From Bartonella vinsonii subsp. berkhoffii ATCC 51672 (lineage in GTDB: Bacteria > Pseudomonadota > Alphaproteobacteria > Rhizobiales > Rhizobiaceae), in contig NZ_CADEAK010000008.1 of assembly GCF_902825225.1 (NCBI RefSeq), forward strand, positions 1 through 64,000: a stretch of DNA of 64,000 nt, in the 5' to 3' direction. The notes under the pieces were generated by a model. It was not told the DNA's origin and ran no database searches. It saw only the letters and a list, made by a program, of their open reading frames with translations. Of the stretch, positions 1 to 7,741 are shown in pieces; positions within the stretch are counted from its first letter, which is position 1; each line of letters opens with the position of its first letter. The translations under genes were made by a program, and so were the position numbers.

Positions 1-1
1 T

Positions 2-397
2 AATCCCTACCGTGGTGCACGGTTTAACTCTTTCAAACTTGAAGGGTTCTTAAAGCTGATTTACCGGCGTTTATCAAATGTGACCATTGAACATTTAGAC
101 TGGTTTGATTTTATTAGGCGTTATGACTGGCCAATGACCTTGTTTTACCTTGATCCACCTTATTTTGGCGTTGAGAATTGCTATGGCAAAGATTTGTTTA
201 AGCGAGAGGATTACCAGAAAATGTCCACACTGCTTGCCCAATTAAAGGGAAAGTTTGTTCTGTCTCTTAATGATGTGCCAGAGATCCGATCAACCTTTAG
301 CCAATTTAAACGAAAAGAGGTGAATACATCTTATACATGTGGTTCAAATAATCCGATGCCCGCTCAAGAGCTGATCATCTCAAATTGCGATCTTTAG
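2..397 (+). CDS. DNA adenine methylase (D12/Dam class), C-terminal part, cut by the window edge
   Basis: The reading frame is open from base 2, so the gene begins outside the window and only its last 131 residues are visible. They include the catalytic motif DPPY, the signature of N6-adenine methyltransferases of the D12/Dam class, within the stretch LFYLDPPYFGVE, and a conserved-looking tail. Such enzymes methylate adenine in short DNA sites. Stand-alone copies of this kind are common in prophages, and the neighbourhood (repeats, tRNA, no housekeeping gene for about 1 kb) fits a phage remnant or an accessory module. Whether the full gene is intact cannot be judged here. Confidence 0.82.
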   Translation, partial: NPYRGARFNSFKLEGFLKLIYRRLSNVTIEHLDWFDFIRRYDWPMTLFYLDPPYFGVENCYGKDLFKREDYQKMSTLLAQLKGKFVLSLNDVPEIRSTFSQFKRKEVNTSYTCGSNNPMPAQELIISNCDL

Positions 398-429
398 GAA
401 AAGAAAAAAAATTCATGAAAGGGGGCTTT

Positions 430-508
430 AAATGACCTTTGAAAGGTCTTTGAAGACCCTTTGAGAACCCTTTGAAAAAATGAAAATCCTTTGAAAAGGA
501 GGTCATTT
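430..508. repeat. Cluster of overlapping palindromes built on CTTTGAA
   Basis: Just downstream of the methylase lie nested inverted repeats. GACCTTT (434-440) pairs with AAAGGTC (442-448). GGTCTT (445-450) pairs with AAGACC (453-458). An outer pair AAATGACC (430-437) and GGTCATTT (501-508) encloses the whole. The motif CTTTGA recurs about five times. It could act as a terminator or processing structure for the methylase gene, or be a decayed repeat element. Confidence 0.6.
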
Positions 509-737
509 TTACAAAATATGATGCGAATGAGACAAAATTTGCTGGTCTCTGCATGCATATCTTACAGATTTTAGCTGTCAAATAATGGGATTGATGGAAA
601 AGATGAAGCATCTCAAATTGCGATTCCTGAGCAGAGCAAAATAAGGCTCATAAAAGCAACTCTAAATGATCCTTCAAAACCTCTTTGAAAAAAATAAATT
701 GGTACAAAACCTACTGTCAAATTATACAAAACCTGCT

Positions 738-773
738 GGCAAGCTACAGGCAAGCTACAGCTGGCAAGCTACA
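738..773. repeat. Three near-tandem copies of GGCAAGCTACA
   Basis: The 11-mer GGCAAGCTACA occurs at 738-748, 749-759 and 763-773. The first two are directly adjacent and the third follows after 3 bases. It ends 15 bases before the 3' end of the tRNA-Pro gene. This is a small local direct repeat of unknown function, possibly slippage. Confidence 0.85.
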
Positions 774-788
774 ATCTCTGGAAAAAAG

Positions 789-865
<77 letters not shown>

Positions 866-1449
866 AACTGTATAGAACGACTAAACGACTGCTTCTTTAA
901 AGGCAAGAGAAAAATAAAGAGAATAAAATCTAAAATGCTTTTGCACTTTTAAAGAAAATTTATGGAATAAAAATTTTTCCGCTTCAATGTTTCTTTATTT
1001 ATTGAAGAGCTAATTATGTTGCTAAGTCTGTTTATTTTTTGAAAAATGAGAATAATAAAAATAATACCTTTTAAAGTTTTTTATTTGTCTATCGGCAATT
1101 TTCAAAAAAGGCGAGCGTTTTTATCAGTATATGAAGAGATACATGACATTGGAAAATGTTTTCTTTTTTAATAGCAATAAGAATGCCACGTGCATTTGTT
1201 GCATTCGTAGTTACTTTGTTTATGATTTTTGTAAAAATGCTTTTTTGCATAATGTCACAAGCGCAATAAAAGAGAAATTTTAGGACTGACAGTCATAAAT
1301 TAAAGTCATTGGATATGAGGATTTTATCTCGATAAGAAAAGATCAAAACATTTTAATTTATATCTTGTTGTTTTATTTCTAAGCTACTAAATAAATATCG
1401 TAAATAAAACACATTTCGAAATGTTTGTTGAGCAAGAAAAGAGTAAGTG
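866..1449. other. Intergenic stretch with no recognisable gene
   Basis: About 580 bases of very AT-rich DNA between tRNA-Pro and the Fe-S carrier gene. No reading frame looks like a protein. The promoter of the downstream gene should lie in the last 150 bases, but no convincing -35/-10 pair was picked out. Confidence 0.6.
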
Positions 1450-1827
1450 ATGAGCCGTTTTCCGGTAATAAATTTGACCCAATCTGCAGTAAATCGTGTT
1501 AAGGCGATTATGGATGAAAAAGGTGCACGTGGCATTCTTATTAGTATCAAAAAAGGTGGATGTGCGGGGATGGAATATACAATTACTCTTGTAAAGGAAG
1601 AGGGGTTGGATGCAGATGTTGTTGAAGTTAATGGCGCACGTGTTTTTATAGCACATGATGCAGTATTATTTTTATTAGGGACACAAGTGGATTACGAAGC
1701 AACGACACTTCGTTCCGGTTTTGTCTTTAAGAATCCTAATCAAGTTTCAGCATGTGGATGTGGTGAATCGGTAGAACTCCGTCCTATATCACAAAATCAG
1801 TTAAATAAAACAGATAAAGCCAATTAA
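1450..1827 (+). CDS. A-type iron-sulfur cluster carrier (HesB/IscA/SufA/ErpA family)
   Basis: A 125-residue protein of normal length for the A-type carriers, which hold Fe-S clusters or iron and pass them to target enzymes in the cytoplasm. The three invariant cysteines are present: C38 in GGCAG, and C102 and C104 in the C-terminal ACGCGES motif. The ATG at 1450 is chosen; an in-frame GTG directly before it (1447) is the only other option. AAGAG lies upstream. It is a single gene that converges on the mazG pseudogene, with only 2 bases between their stop codons. Which paralog it is (ErpA, SufA or IscA) cannot be decided from the sequence alone. Confidence 0.9.
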   Translation: MSRFPVINLTQSAVNRVKAIMDEKGARGILISIKKGGCAGMEYTITLVKEEGLDADVVEVNGARVFIAHDAVLFLLGTQVDYEATTLRSGFVFKNPNQVSACGCGESVELRPISQNQLNKTDKAN

Positions 1828-1829
1828 GC

Positions 1830-2721
1830 TTAATACGATTCTATTGAATAATTTGATGATTTCTTGATTTTTATGGTTGATGAAATCTGATATTTTCCCT
1901 GTTTTTTACTTTTCGCTTTACTCCAAAGATCTTCCGTTTCGTTCAAAGATACATCAGCTAGTGTTTTAGATTGAGTGGAGAGACTTTCTTCAATATAGGT
2001 AAAACGATTGCGAAATTTTGCGTTTGTTTTTTTTTAATGCTTTTTGTGAATCAATATTCAAGTGGCGTGCAAGATTAAGCAAGGTGAAATAAAGGTTACC
2101 GAACTCTGCTTCTATATCTGACGTTTTATGATCTTTAATGGCTTCTTTGAGTTCATTGAATTCTTCTTCAATTTTTGCAAAAAAAATCATGATTTTTATG
2201 CCAACAAAAACCCTCTTTGGCCGCGGCTTTTTGTAAAGCGAGTGCTTTTTGCTCTGCTGGCTGGATTTTTTTTACTTTTGCAAGAATGCTTGTTATAGGA
2301 TCGTTTGTTAAGCTTGCTTCTTTGCAGCATTTTCTCTGTTCAGCCTGTTCTCTTTTTTTGATATTTTCCCATTCTTCTGCGACAAAACCACGTTTTTTTG
2401 CTCTATATTTCCAAAAACATGAGGATGGCGGCGAATCATTTTTGCGGTAATTGCGTAAACAACATCCTCAAAAGAAAAACGACCTTCTTCTTGCGCAATT
2501 ATAGCATGATAGACGATTTGTAAAAGAAGATCACCGAGTTCGTCGCAAATATCTGTCCAGTTTTTTCGTTCAATGGCATCGATAACTTCGTAAACTTCTT
2601 CAAGCATATAGGGTATGAGGGATTCAAATGTTTGTTTTATATTCCAAATACATCCGTTCTCACGGTTTCGTAATGCTGAAACGATTGCGATAAGATCACT
2701 GATCTCTTTTGATGCGTTCAT
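1830..2721 (-). pseudogene. mazG: mazG-like nucleoside triphosphate pyrophosphohydrolase, broken by three frameshifts
   Basis: MazG hydrolyses NTPs to NMPs and pyrophosphate. Homology runs through three frames. The N-terminal half (2721 down to about 2400) has LEEVYEV, DELGDLLLQ and RRHPHVFG. The middle part (about 2400-2186) has EEWENIKKRE and ALALQKAAAKEGF. The C-terminal part (about 2190-2035) has EEEFNELKEA and LARHLNID, and the tail (to 1830) has NAKFRNRFTYIEE. The switches fall in runs of 7 T (2393-2399), 8 A (2179-2186) and 9 T (2027-2035). Substitutions at normally conserved sites also suggest decay: CPWD reads CIWN, GFDW reads GFCW, and the second GDL reads GNL. The summed length, about 297 codons, is near the usual 260-280. 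Sequencing error in the homopolymers is the alternative for the indels, but does not explain the substitutions. Confidence 0.85.
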
Positions 2722-2751
2722 TTATGCTTTTCCTATAAAGCTATGAATATG

Positions 2752-3684
2752 TCAATTATCCCAACGTCTGTGTAGCCACGTCCATTGTCCGGGATATTCA
2801 CGTACCCAACTTTCAACAATATCGTTTAATTTTTGCGTGGAAGCAGCTATATCAATCTCATTTTTTTCATCAAGTGGAAGTTTTATAGATTCATACAACT
2901 CTAAACGATGACGTCCTCCAGCTAGCCGGATACAACGTGCTGGATAGATATCACAATCATATTGTCGCGCGAGTTTTATAATTAAGGGATTTGTTTTAAG
3001 TGGCCTATTGAAAAATGTTCCTAAAATACCTCGACGAAACTTTTGATCAACGAGCATGCCAACATTTTTACCTTCTGCTAACTTGGCTGCTAGTGCCCAA
3101 GCTGCCCCAGCTTTAGATGGCACGAGATGTCCCATAGAAGTTTGTCTGGCTTTAAGGACTCGTTTTGCTATATAGGGATTATTGGGGGGACGAAAAAGCA
3201 CTGTAACATTCAGTCCAAAACTTTGGGCACATATAGGAAGGAGTTCGAAATTTCCGCTATGAGCTGTGAAAAAAATATGCGGTTTTTTTTCATTTTTTAA
3301 TCGCTGAAATATCTCAGCACCTTTAACTTCAATAAGACCAGGTTGGTCCGCATGAGGATCAAAATCAAAAATTTTATCAAGAAAAATATATTCGGCTACG
3401 AACAGCCCTATATTTTCCCACATTTCTATTGCAATTGTATGCAGCTCTTCTTTTGTTTTTTCTGGATACGCAGCCTTAAGGTTTGCAAGCGCGATTTGAT
3501 GACGATGGATAAGAGGACCAAATGTTTTTGCTAACCAAGAAAAGAAAGAAAGTCCAATGTTGCTAGGAAAATATTTTAAAATAAATAAAGAACCAATGAG
3601 AAAATATCCCCATAACAAATAAAATAATTTTTTTGCTATAATTTTAATACGATACATAAAAATTTTAATATAAAAATTCATCAT
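2752..3684 (-). CDS. lpxXL: Lipid A acyltransferase (LpxL/HtrB family), the VLCFA-transferring LpxXL
   Basis: A 310-residue inner-membrane acyltransferase with a hydrophobic N-terminal anchor (about residues 18-38) and the catalytic HX4E motif at H142-E147 (HSGNFE), as in the LpxL/LpxM family. It is the last gene of a minus-strand cluster with acpXL, two ketosynthases and a reductase. That matches the rhizobial and Brucella locus whose LpxXL moves a 26-28-carbon hydroxylated acyl chain from AcpXL onto lipid A. It starts 3 bases after the stop of the reductase gene, so the two are probably co-translated. ATG at 3681 and at 3657 are other possible starts. The family is certain; the VLCFA specificity is inferred from context. 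Confidence 0.9.
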   Translation of the reverse strand: MMNFYIKIFMYRIKIIAKKLFYLLWGYFLIGSLFILKYFPSNIGLSFFSWLAKTFGPLIHRHQIALANLKAAYPEKTKEELHTIAIEMWENIGLFVAEYIFLDKIFDFDPHADQPGLIEVKGAEIFQRLKNEKKPHIFFTAHSGNFELLPICAQSFGLNVTVLFRPPNNPYIAKRVLKARQTSMGHLVPSKAGAAWALAAKLAEGKNVGMLVDQKFRRGILGTFFNRPLKTNPLIIKLARQYDCDIYPARCIRLAGGRHRLELYESIKLPLDEKNEIDIAASTQKLNDIVESWVREYPGQWTWLHRRWDN

Positions 3685-3687
3685 AAA

Positions 3688-4716
3688 TTAATCGATTTTA
3701 AGAATAATTTTACCGAAAATATCACGGCTTTCCATGCGTTTTAAAGCTGTATCAATTTCATCAAATTCAACAATTGTATCAATGACAGGATGAACAAAAC
3801 CTTTTGCCATTTTCCACATGGCGTTTTGCATGTTTTCTATACGACAGCCAAATGAACCAAATATCTTAAGTTGTTGTTGGAATAACTGCATAAGATTTAA
3901 TGGTGCTGTCACTCCAGAAGTTGAACCACAAGTTACTAAGCGTGCTCCTCGTTTCATACACAACAGAGAACCGCTCCATGTATCGGCTCCTACGTGTTCA
4001 AAGACAACATCAACACCTTTTTTTTGCGTTAATTTGCGGACAACGCCTTCAAATCGGTCTTTGCGATAATTAATAACATGATCTGCCCCAAGAGATTGTG
4101 CTTTTGCAATTTTTTCATCTGAACCTACAGTTGTGATAACTGTGCATCCCATGTGTTTTGCGAGTTGAATGGCTGCTGAACCGATACCAGAACCACCTGC
4201 TTGTATCAGTATTGTTTCTCCTACTTGTAGTTTTGCATTATCAAAAAGCATATGTTCTACAGTGCCGAAAGTAATGGGAGCAACAGCTGCTTGCAGTTCA
4301 TCACATTCTGGTGGAGCAGGGACCAAGAGGCGTGCTGATAAATTGACAAGTTCACAGGCAAATCCATCAAGATGAAAACCGTAGACGCCTTTCACTTGAC
4401 TACAGAGATTATCACGCCCTTCACGACAAGCTTGGCATATTCCACAGGTTTGCGCACCATAAAGGGAAACAATTTGGCCGAGGCGTAAATTTTTAACATG
4501 ACTCCCTAGTTGCGTAACTTCACCGGAAGCTTCTGCGCCAATGATGAGTGGTATTTTTCTTTTAGCAAAGGCCATACCACGCCAGCCCCATACATCAATA
4601 TGATTGAGAGCAACAGCTTTTATACGTACTGTTACCTCATCGGGATTAGGTGGTGGTGGTGGAGAAATGTTGGTGATTTCAAGCTGACGTTCATTTAATA
4701 GTTGCAGTGCACGCAT
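3688..4716 (-). CDS. Medium-chain dehydrogenase/reductase of the VLCFA cluster (Adh2XL-type)
   Basis: A 342-residue MDR-superfamily oxidoreductase. The structural zinc cysteines are present (C91, C94, C97, C105), as is the nucleotide-binding loop AGGSGIGS (173-180). The catalytic-zinc site is atypical: the usual Cys is replaced in LNHIDVW (around 38) and the usual GHE reads GAE (60-62). It is therefore more likely a zinc-independent enoyl or quinone-type reductase than an alcohol dehydrogenase. Its position between the ketosynthases and lpxXL matches adh2XL of rhizobia and suggests the reducing step of very-long-chain acyl elongation on AcpXL. The substrate is inferred. Confidence 0.86.
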   Translation of the reverse strand: MRALQLLNERQLEITNISPPPPPNPDEVTVRIKAVALNHIDVWGWRGMAFAKRKIPLIIGAEASGEVTQLGSHVKNLRLGQIVSLYGAQTCGICQACREGRDNLCSQVKGVYGFHLDGFACELVNLSARLLVPAPPECDELQAAVAPITFGTVEHMLFDNAKLQVGETILIQAGGSGIGSAAIQLAKHMGCTVITTVGSDEKIAKAQSLGADHVINYRKDRFEGVVRKLTQKKGVDVVFEHVGADTWSGSLLCMKRGARLVTCGSTSGVTAPLNLMQLFQQQLKIFGSFGCRIENMQNAMWKMAKGFVHPVIDTIVEFDEIDTALKRMESRDIFGKIILKID

Positions 4717-4784
4717 TATTATCCCCCTTAACGTATATGGCTATTAGATTACGCGTTACTAAGTTTGATGAGTATGAATAAAGT

Positions 4785-6059
4785 TTATCCTTTATATGCT
4801 GTGATAACAAGACTTGTATTTTGGCCACCGAATCCAAAAGAGTTTGATAAAACTGCATTGACACGTGCTTTACGGCTATGGTTAGGAACAACGTCTAAAG
4901 GAATAGCAGGATCAGGATCATCATAATTAATTGTAGGAGGAAGTATCCCCGATTGAATAGTTAAAAGAGAAAAAACAGCTTCGATGGCGCCAGCAGCAGT
5001 TAATGTGTGTCCAATCATTGATTTATTAGAAGAAACAGGAATATGTTTTAAAATATTACCGAAGACTGTTGATAGTGCGAGGTATTCCATCTTTTCATTT
5101 TCAGGAGTTGAGGTTCCATGGGCATTAATGTAGTCAATTTCATTGGTGATTATCTTTGCATCATCTAAAGCTTTACGAATGGATTCAATTGCTGGAGATG
5201 CATCGGGCTTTGAACGCGTACGATGGAAATCATCGGCTGTTTCTCCACAGCCAGCTAAAATTCCTAAAACTATGGCATTACGATCTAATGCGCTTTTAAG
5301 AGATTCAAGAACAAGAGCACCTGATCCTTCTGCCATAACAAAACCATCTCTATCACGGCTAAAGGGTTTTGCTGCTTTTTCTGCAGGATCATTATGGGAT
5401 GAAAGAGCAGATAATAACGAAAAGCGGATGAGAGATTCTGCTGAAACAGAACCATCTGTAGCAATTGCGAGTGCACGATTTGTTTCTCCCCGTCGAATAG
5501 CTTCAACACCTAATTGAATTGCTGTTGCACCAGATGCGCAAGCGGTTGAAAGTGTAATTGGAAGTCCCTTTGTTCCAAATTTTTTTTGAAGATTTGCTGC
5601 AATTGCACCAAATTGTGTGCTTTCAAAGAATGTTTCGTGAAGGTTATGGCTGCAGACTTCAAGAAGATGCGCATAGGAAGGCTCACCATTAAATGCTTCC
5701 TCTTGATCAAGAGTAAAACGTGCTGTCCACTCTAGCTCAACAGGAGGAGCTGCTAAAAAGAGTGGACCATTAAAATTCGTTTTATCAAGAGCGGCTTGCG
5801 CTAAAGCTTCTTTTGCTGCGAGATCTGCAAGTTTTTCAGAAAGAGCTGAAGCACCAAGCGTACTTTCTTTAAGAAAATCAACTGTTCCAGCGATACGTGT
5901 GTTTAATCCTTCAACAGGAAAGCGTGTGATTTTATGAATGCCGCTCACACCACTTGTTAATTTTTGCCAATTTTCATGTTTGCCTTGTCCCAGTGATGTT
6001 ACAATTCCTGCTCCAGTTATTGCCACAAATGGACGCCCAAAATGATCATTATATTTCAC
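4785..6059 (-). CDS. Beta-ketoacyl-ACP synthase, catalytically complete partner (FabF1XL-type)
   Basis: A FabF-family condensing enzyme of 424 residues with an intact Cys-His-His triad: C174 in TACASG, H314 in NAHGTSTP, and H351 in MIGHTLTAAGA. It would extend the acyl chain held on AcpXL by two-carbon units. The GTG at 6059 is preferred because GAGGGAG lies 9 bases upstream; the frame also allows a TTG start at 6077, which would overlap the upstream gene by 4 bases. It sits directly downstream of a second, inactive-looking ketosynthase, so the two probably form a pair. Family assignment is secure; the VLCFA role is inferred from the cluster. Confidence 0.92.
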   Translation of the reverse strand: MKYNDHFGRPFVAITGAGIVTSLGQGKHENWQKLTSGVSGIHKITRFPVEGLNTRIAGTVDFLKESTLGASALSEKLADLAAKEALAQAALDKTNFNGPLFLAAPPVELEWTARFTLDQEEAFNGEPSYAHLLEVCSHNLHETFFESTQFGAIAANLQKKFGTKGLPITLSTACASGATAIQLGVEAIRRGETNRALAIATDGSVSAESLIRFSLLSALSSHNDPAEKAAKPFSRDRDGFVMAEGSGALVLESLKSALDRNAIVLGILAGCGETADDFHRTRSKPDASPAIESIRKALDDAKIITNEIDYINAHGTSTPENEKMEYLALSTVFGNILKHIPVSSNKSMIGHTLTAAGAIEAVFSLLTIQSGILPPTINYDDPDPAIPLDVVPNHSRKARVNAVLSNSFGFGGQNTSLVITAYKG

Positions 6060-6073
6060 TATGGAAATCTCCC

Positions 6074-7249
6074 TCAAACAGCAGTTAGGCGGGCTACACC
6101 TTCAGCTCTTTTTATACCAATAGTCGTAACAAATGCTTCACATACTTCTTTTAGAAAAGGCTTTTCAGAAGCACTTAATGCTGGAAAACTGCGTTTTTTT
6201 TCAATAACAAGAGCAGCAAGTGCAAGTGCTAAAGGAAATTGCGCTTCCCGCATATAACCAAATAATGTTGTAATTCCGCGGTAAAAAATATCAGAATTTT
6301 CAAGAGCATTTTGTTCTGCTTCTGTCACTTCATGAAATCCTGAAGCAGCAGAAATAGCTAAAGCAGATTTTGCTTTGGTTGTTTTCAACATTGATACAAT
6401 TGATTCTTGAAGGGAGACTTTTGTTCTGTCTGTTTGATCTGTGATGATCTGCTTAATTTCAGCATAAGCACGTGCATTACGTTTTTTTGCATGTGCTTCA
6501 CTTTCAAGAACGAGAAAGATACCACCAGAACCAGTTATAACACCGCCACCAGAATATTTTTTACGTTCCCACACTGGTGCCCACCCATCTCGCATTAAGA
6601 GGTTACCAAGTTCATGGGCTAACAACATATCATAGCCCTGTGCATTATAGGAGCCTCCCACCAATACATGTGTACTTTGCCCTGATCGAATACGCGCTGC
6701 AGCAATTTGAATTGCAGAAAGTCCACTGCCTTCTTCTCCCATAAAGGTGCGAGAAGAGCCGGTAACTTTATGAACAATTGAAATATTGCCAGCCAAAAGA
6801 TTTGACAGTTGTGCTAAAAACAAAGTGGGACGAAGTTCAGTCGAAAGGACTGAATTTAATATGGAAGCAGGATCGGCAGCTGTGCGTGCTTTAGAAAGAA
6901 TTTGTGTATCAACGACAATATCGCGCTCTCCTCCGCTTGCTGCGACAATCATATCCATTGTTGATGTTAATTGTTCATTATTTTTCATGCCTGCATCATG
7001 AAGAGCAAGGCCTGCTGCATAGGTACCAAGGCGTTGCCACGTGCCCATTTGCCGTTGATCACTTTTTTTGGGAATTTGTAAACTCCAATCAATTTCAGGC
7101 AATTTATGAACCGTGTAGGGTGAAAAGGTTGTACAATCAAGATTTGGTGTAACTGGGGGATTATTCAAGAGATCCCAATGATGACCAACGCCTTCACCAA
7201 GAGAGCTTATAAGTCCTATACCAGTAATGAAGACAGCGTGATCATGCAT
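6074..7249 (-). CDS. Beta-ketoacyl synthase homolog lacking catalytic residues (FabF2XL-type)
   Basis: A 391-residue protein with the ketosynthase fold signature at its start (VFITGIGLISSLGEG) and the helix after the active site (SGLSAIQIAAARI). The nucleophile is missing: where active enzymes have TACASG it reads GEEGSG, which puts glutamate at position 173. The two histidine motifs are also gone, with ISAASGFHE in place of NAHGTGT and LFGYMREAQF in place of the GH-AAG motif. By analogy with chain-length factors of type II polyketide synthases, it is probably a non-condensing partner of the neighbouring active enzyme. It lies 12 bases after acpXL and no strong ribosome site is seen, so it is probably translated from the acpXL message. 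Confidence 0.88.
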   Translation of the reverse strand: MHDHAVFITGIGLISSLGEGVGHHWDLLNNPPVTPNLDCTTFSPYTVHKLPEIDWSLQIPKKSDQRQMGTWQRLGTYAAGLALHDAGMKNNEQLTSTMDMIVAASGGERDIVVDTQILSKARTAADPASILNSVLSTELRPTLFLAQLSNLLAGNISIVHKVTGSSRTFMGEEGSGLSAIQIAAARIRSGQSTHVLVGGSYNAQGYDMLLAHELGNLLMRDGWAPVWERKKYSGGGVITGSGGIFLVLESEAHAKKRNARAYAEIKQIITDQTDRTKVSLQESIVSMLKTTKAKSALAISAASGFHEVTEAEQNALENSDIFYRGITTLFGYMREAQFPLALALAALVIEKKRSFPALSASEKPFLKEVCEAFVTTIGIKRAEGVARLTAV

Positions 7250-7261
7250 GGTAAAAAAAAA

Positions 7262-7546
7262 TTATTCCGCCTGTTTTATGGCGACGAGTTCGTCAATTTT
7301 TGCACAAAGATTTTTGAGAACAAAATATTCTTCAGTAGCAATTGCACCTTCGTTAATTTCTTGTGTCCACTGCTCTAGTGGAACTTTAATCCCAAAAGCT
7401 TTATCAATAGCAAAAACAATATCAAGAAAATCAAGGCTATCGATTCCCAAATCATCAATTGTATGGCTTTCAGGTGTGATTGTGCTGCGATCAATTTCAC
7501 TGATTTCTGCGATAATATCAGCAACTTTATCAAACGTAGAGGACAA
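7262..7546 (-). CDS. acpXL: Specialised acyl carrier protein for very-long-chain lipid A acyl groups
   Basis: A 94-residue acidic acyl carrier protein with the phosphopantetheine attachment site at S37 (GIDSLDF). It is longer than housekeeping AcpP, as is AcpXL of rhizobia, and it leads the cluster with two ketosynthases, a reductase and lpxXL. It should carry the growing C26-C28 chain for lipid A. The start is TTG at 7546, with AGGA 8 bases upstream. In rhizobial clusters a dehydratase gene (fabZXL) normally follows; here the next gene is the ketosynthase homolog. Confidence 0.92.
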   Translation of the reverse strand: MSSTFDKVADIIAEISEIDRSTITPESHTIDDLGIDSLDFLDIVFAIDKAFGIKVPLEQWTQEINEGAIATEEYFVLKNLCAKIDELVAIKQAE

Positions 7547-7741
7547 TGTAGGATTCCTTATTATAGAGTTGATAAATTCAAATATATTTATTATTCTTTT
7601 TTTAGCCTTTTTTCCCTTTTAAAAAAAGACTTAGAATATAATTATCTTTCTATAGAGTAAACAAATTTACAGTTCATGAAATGATATACTTAGAGGCTGT
7701 AAAAAATTTTAAAATTTTATTTTAAATTTACTTATTTTTAT

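Noticed and set aside
1353-1656. Minus-strand ORFs over the Fe-S carrier gene
   Set aside because: Shadows of the plus-strand gene, which has full family motifs and the cysteine triad.
5143-5517. 124-residue plus-strand ORF inside the ketosynthase gene
   Set aside because: Antisense of a gene with a complete catalytic triad; composition is typical of antisense frames.
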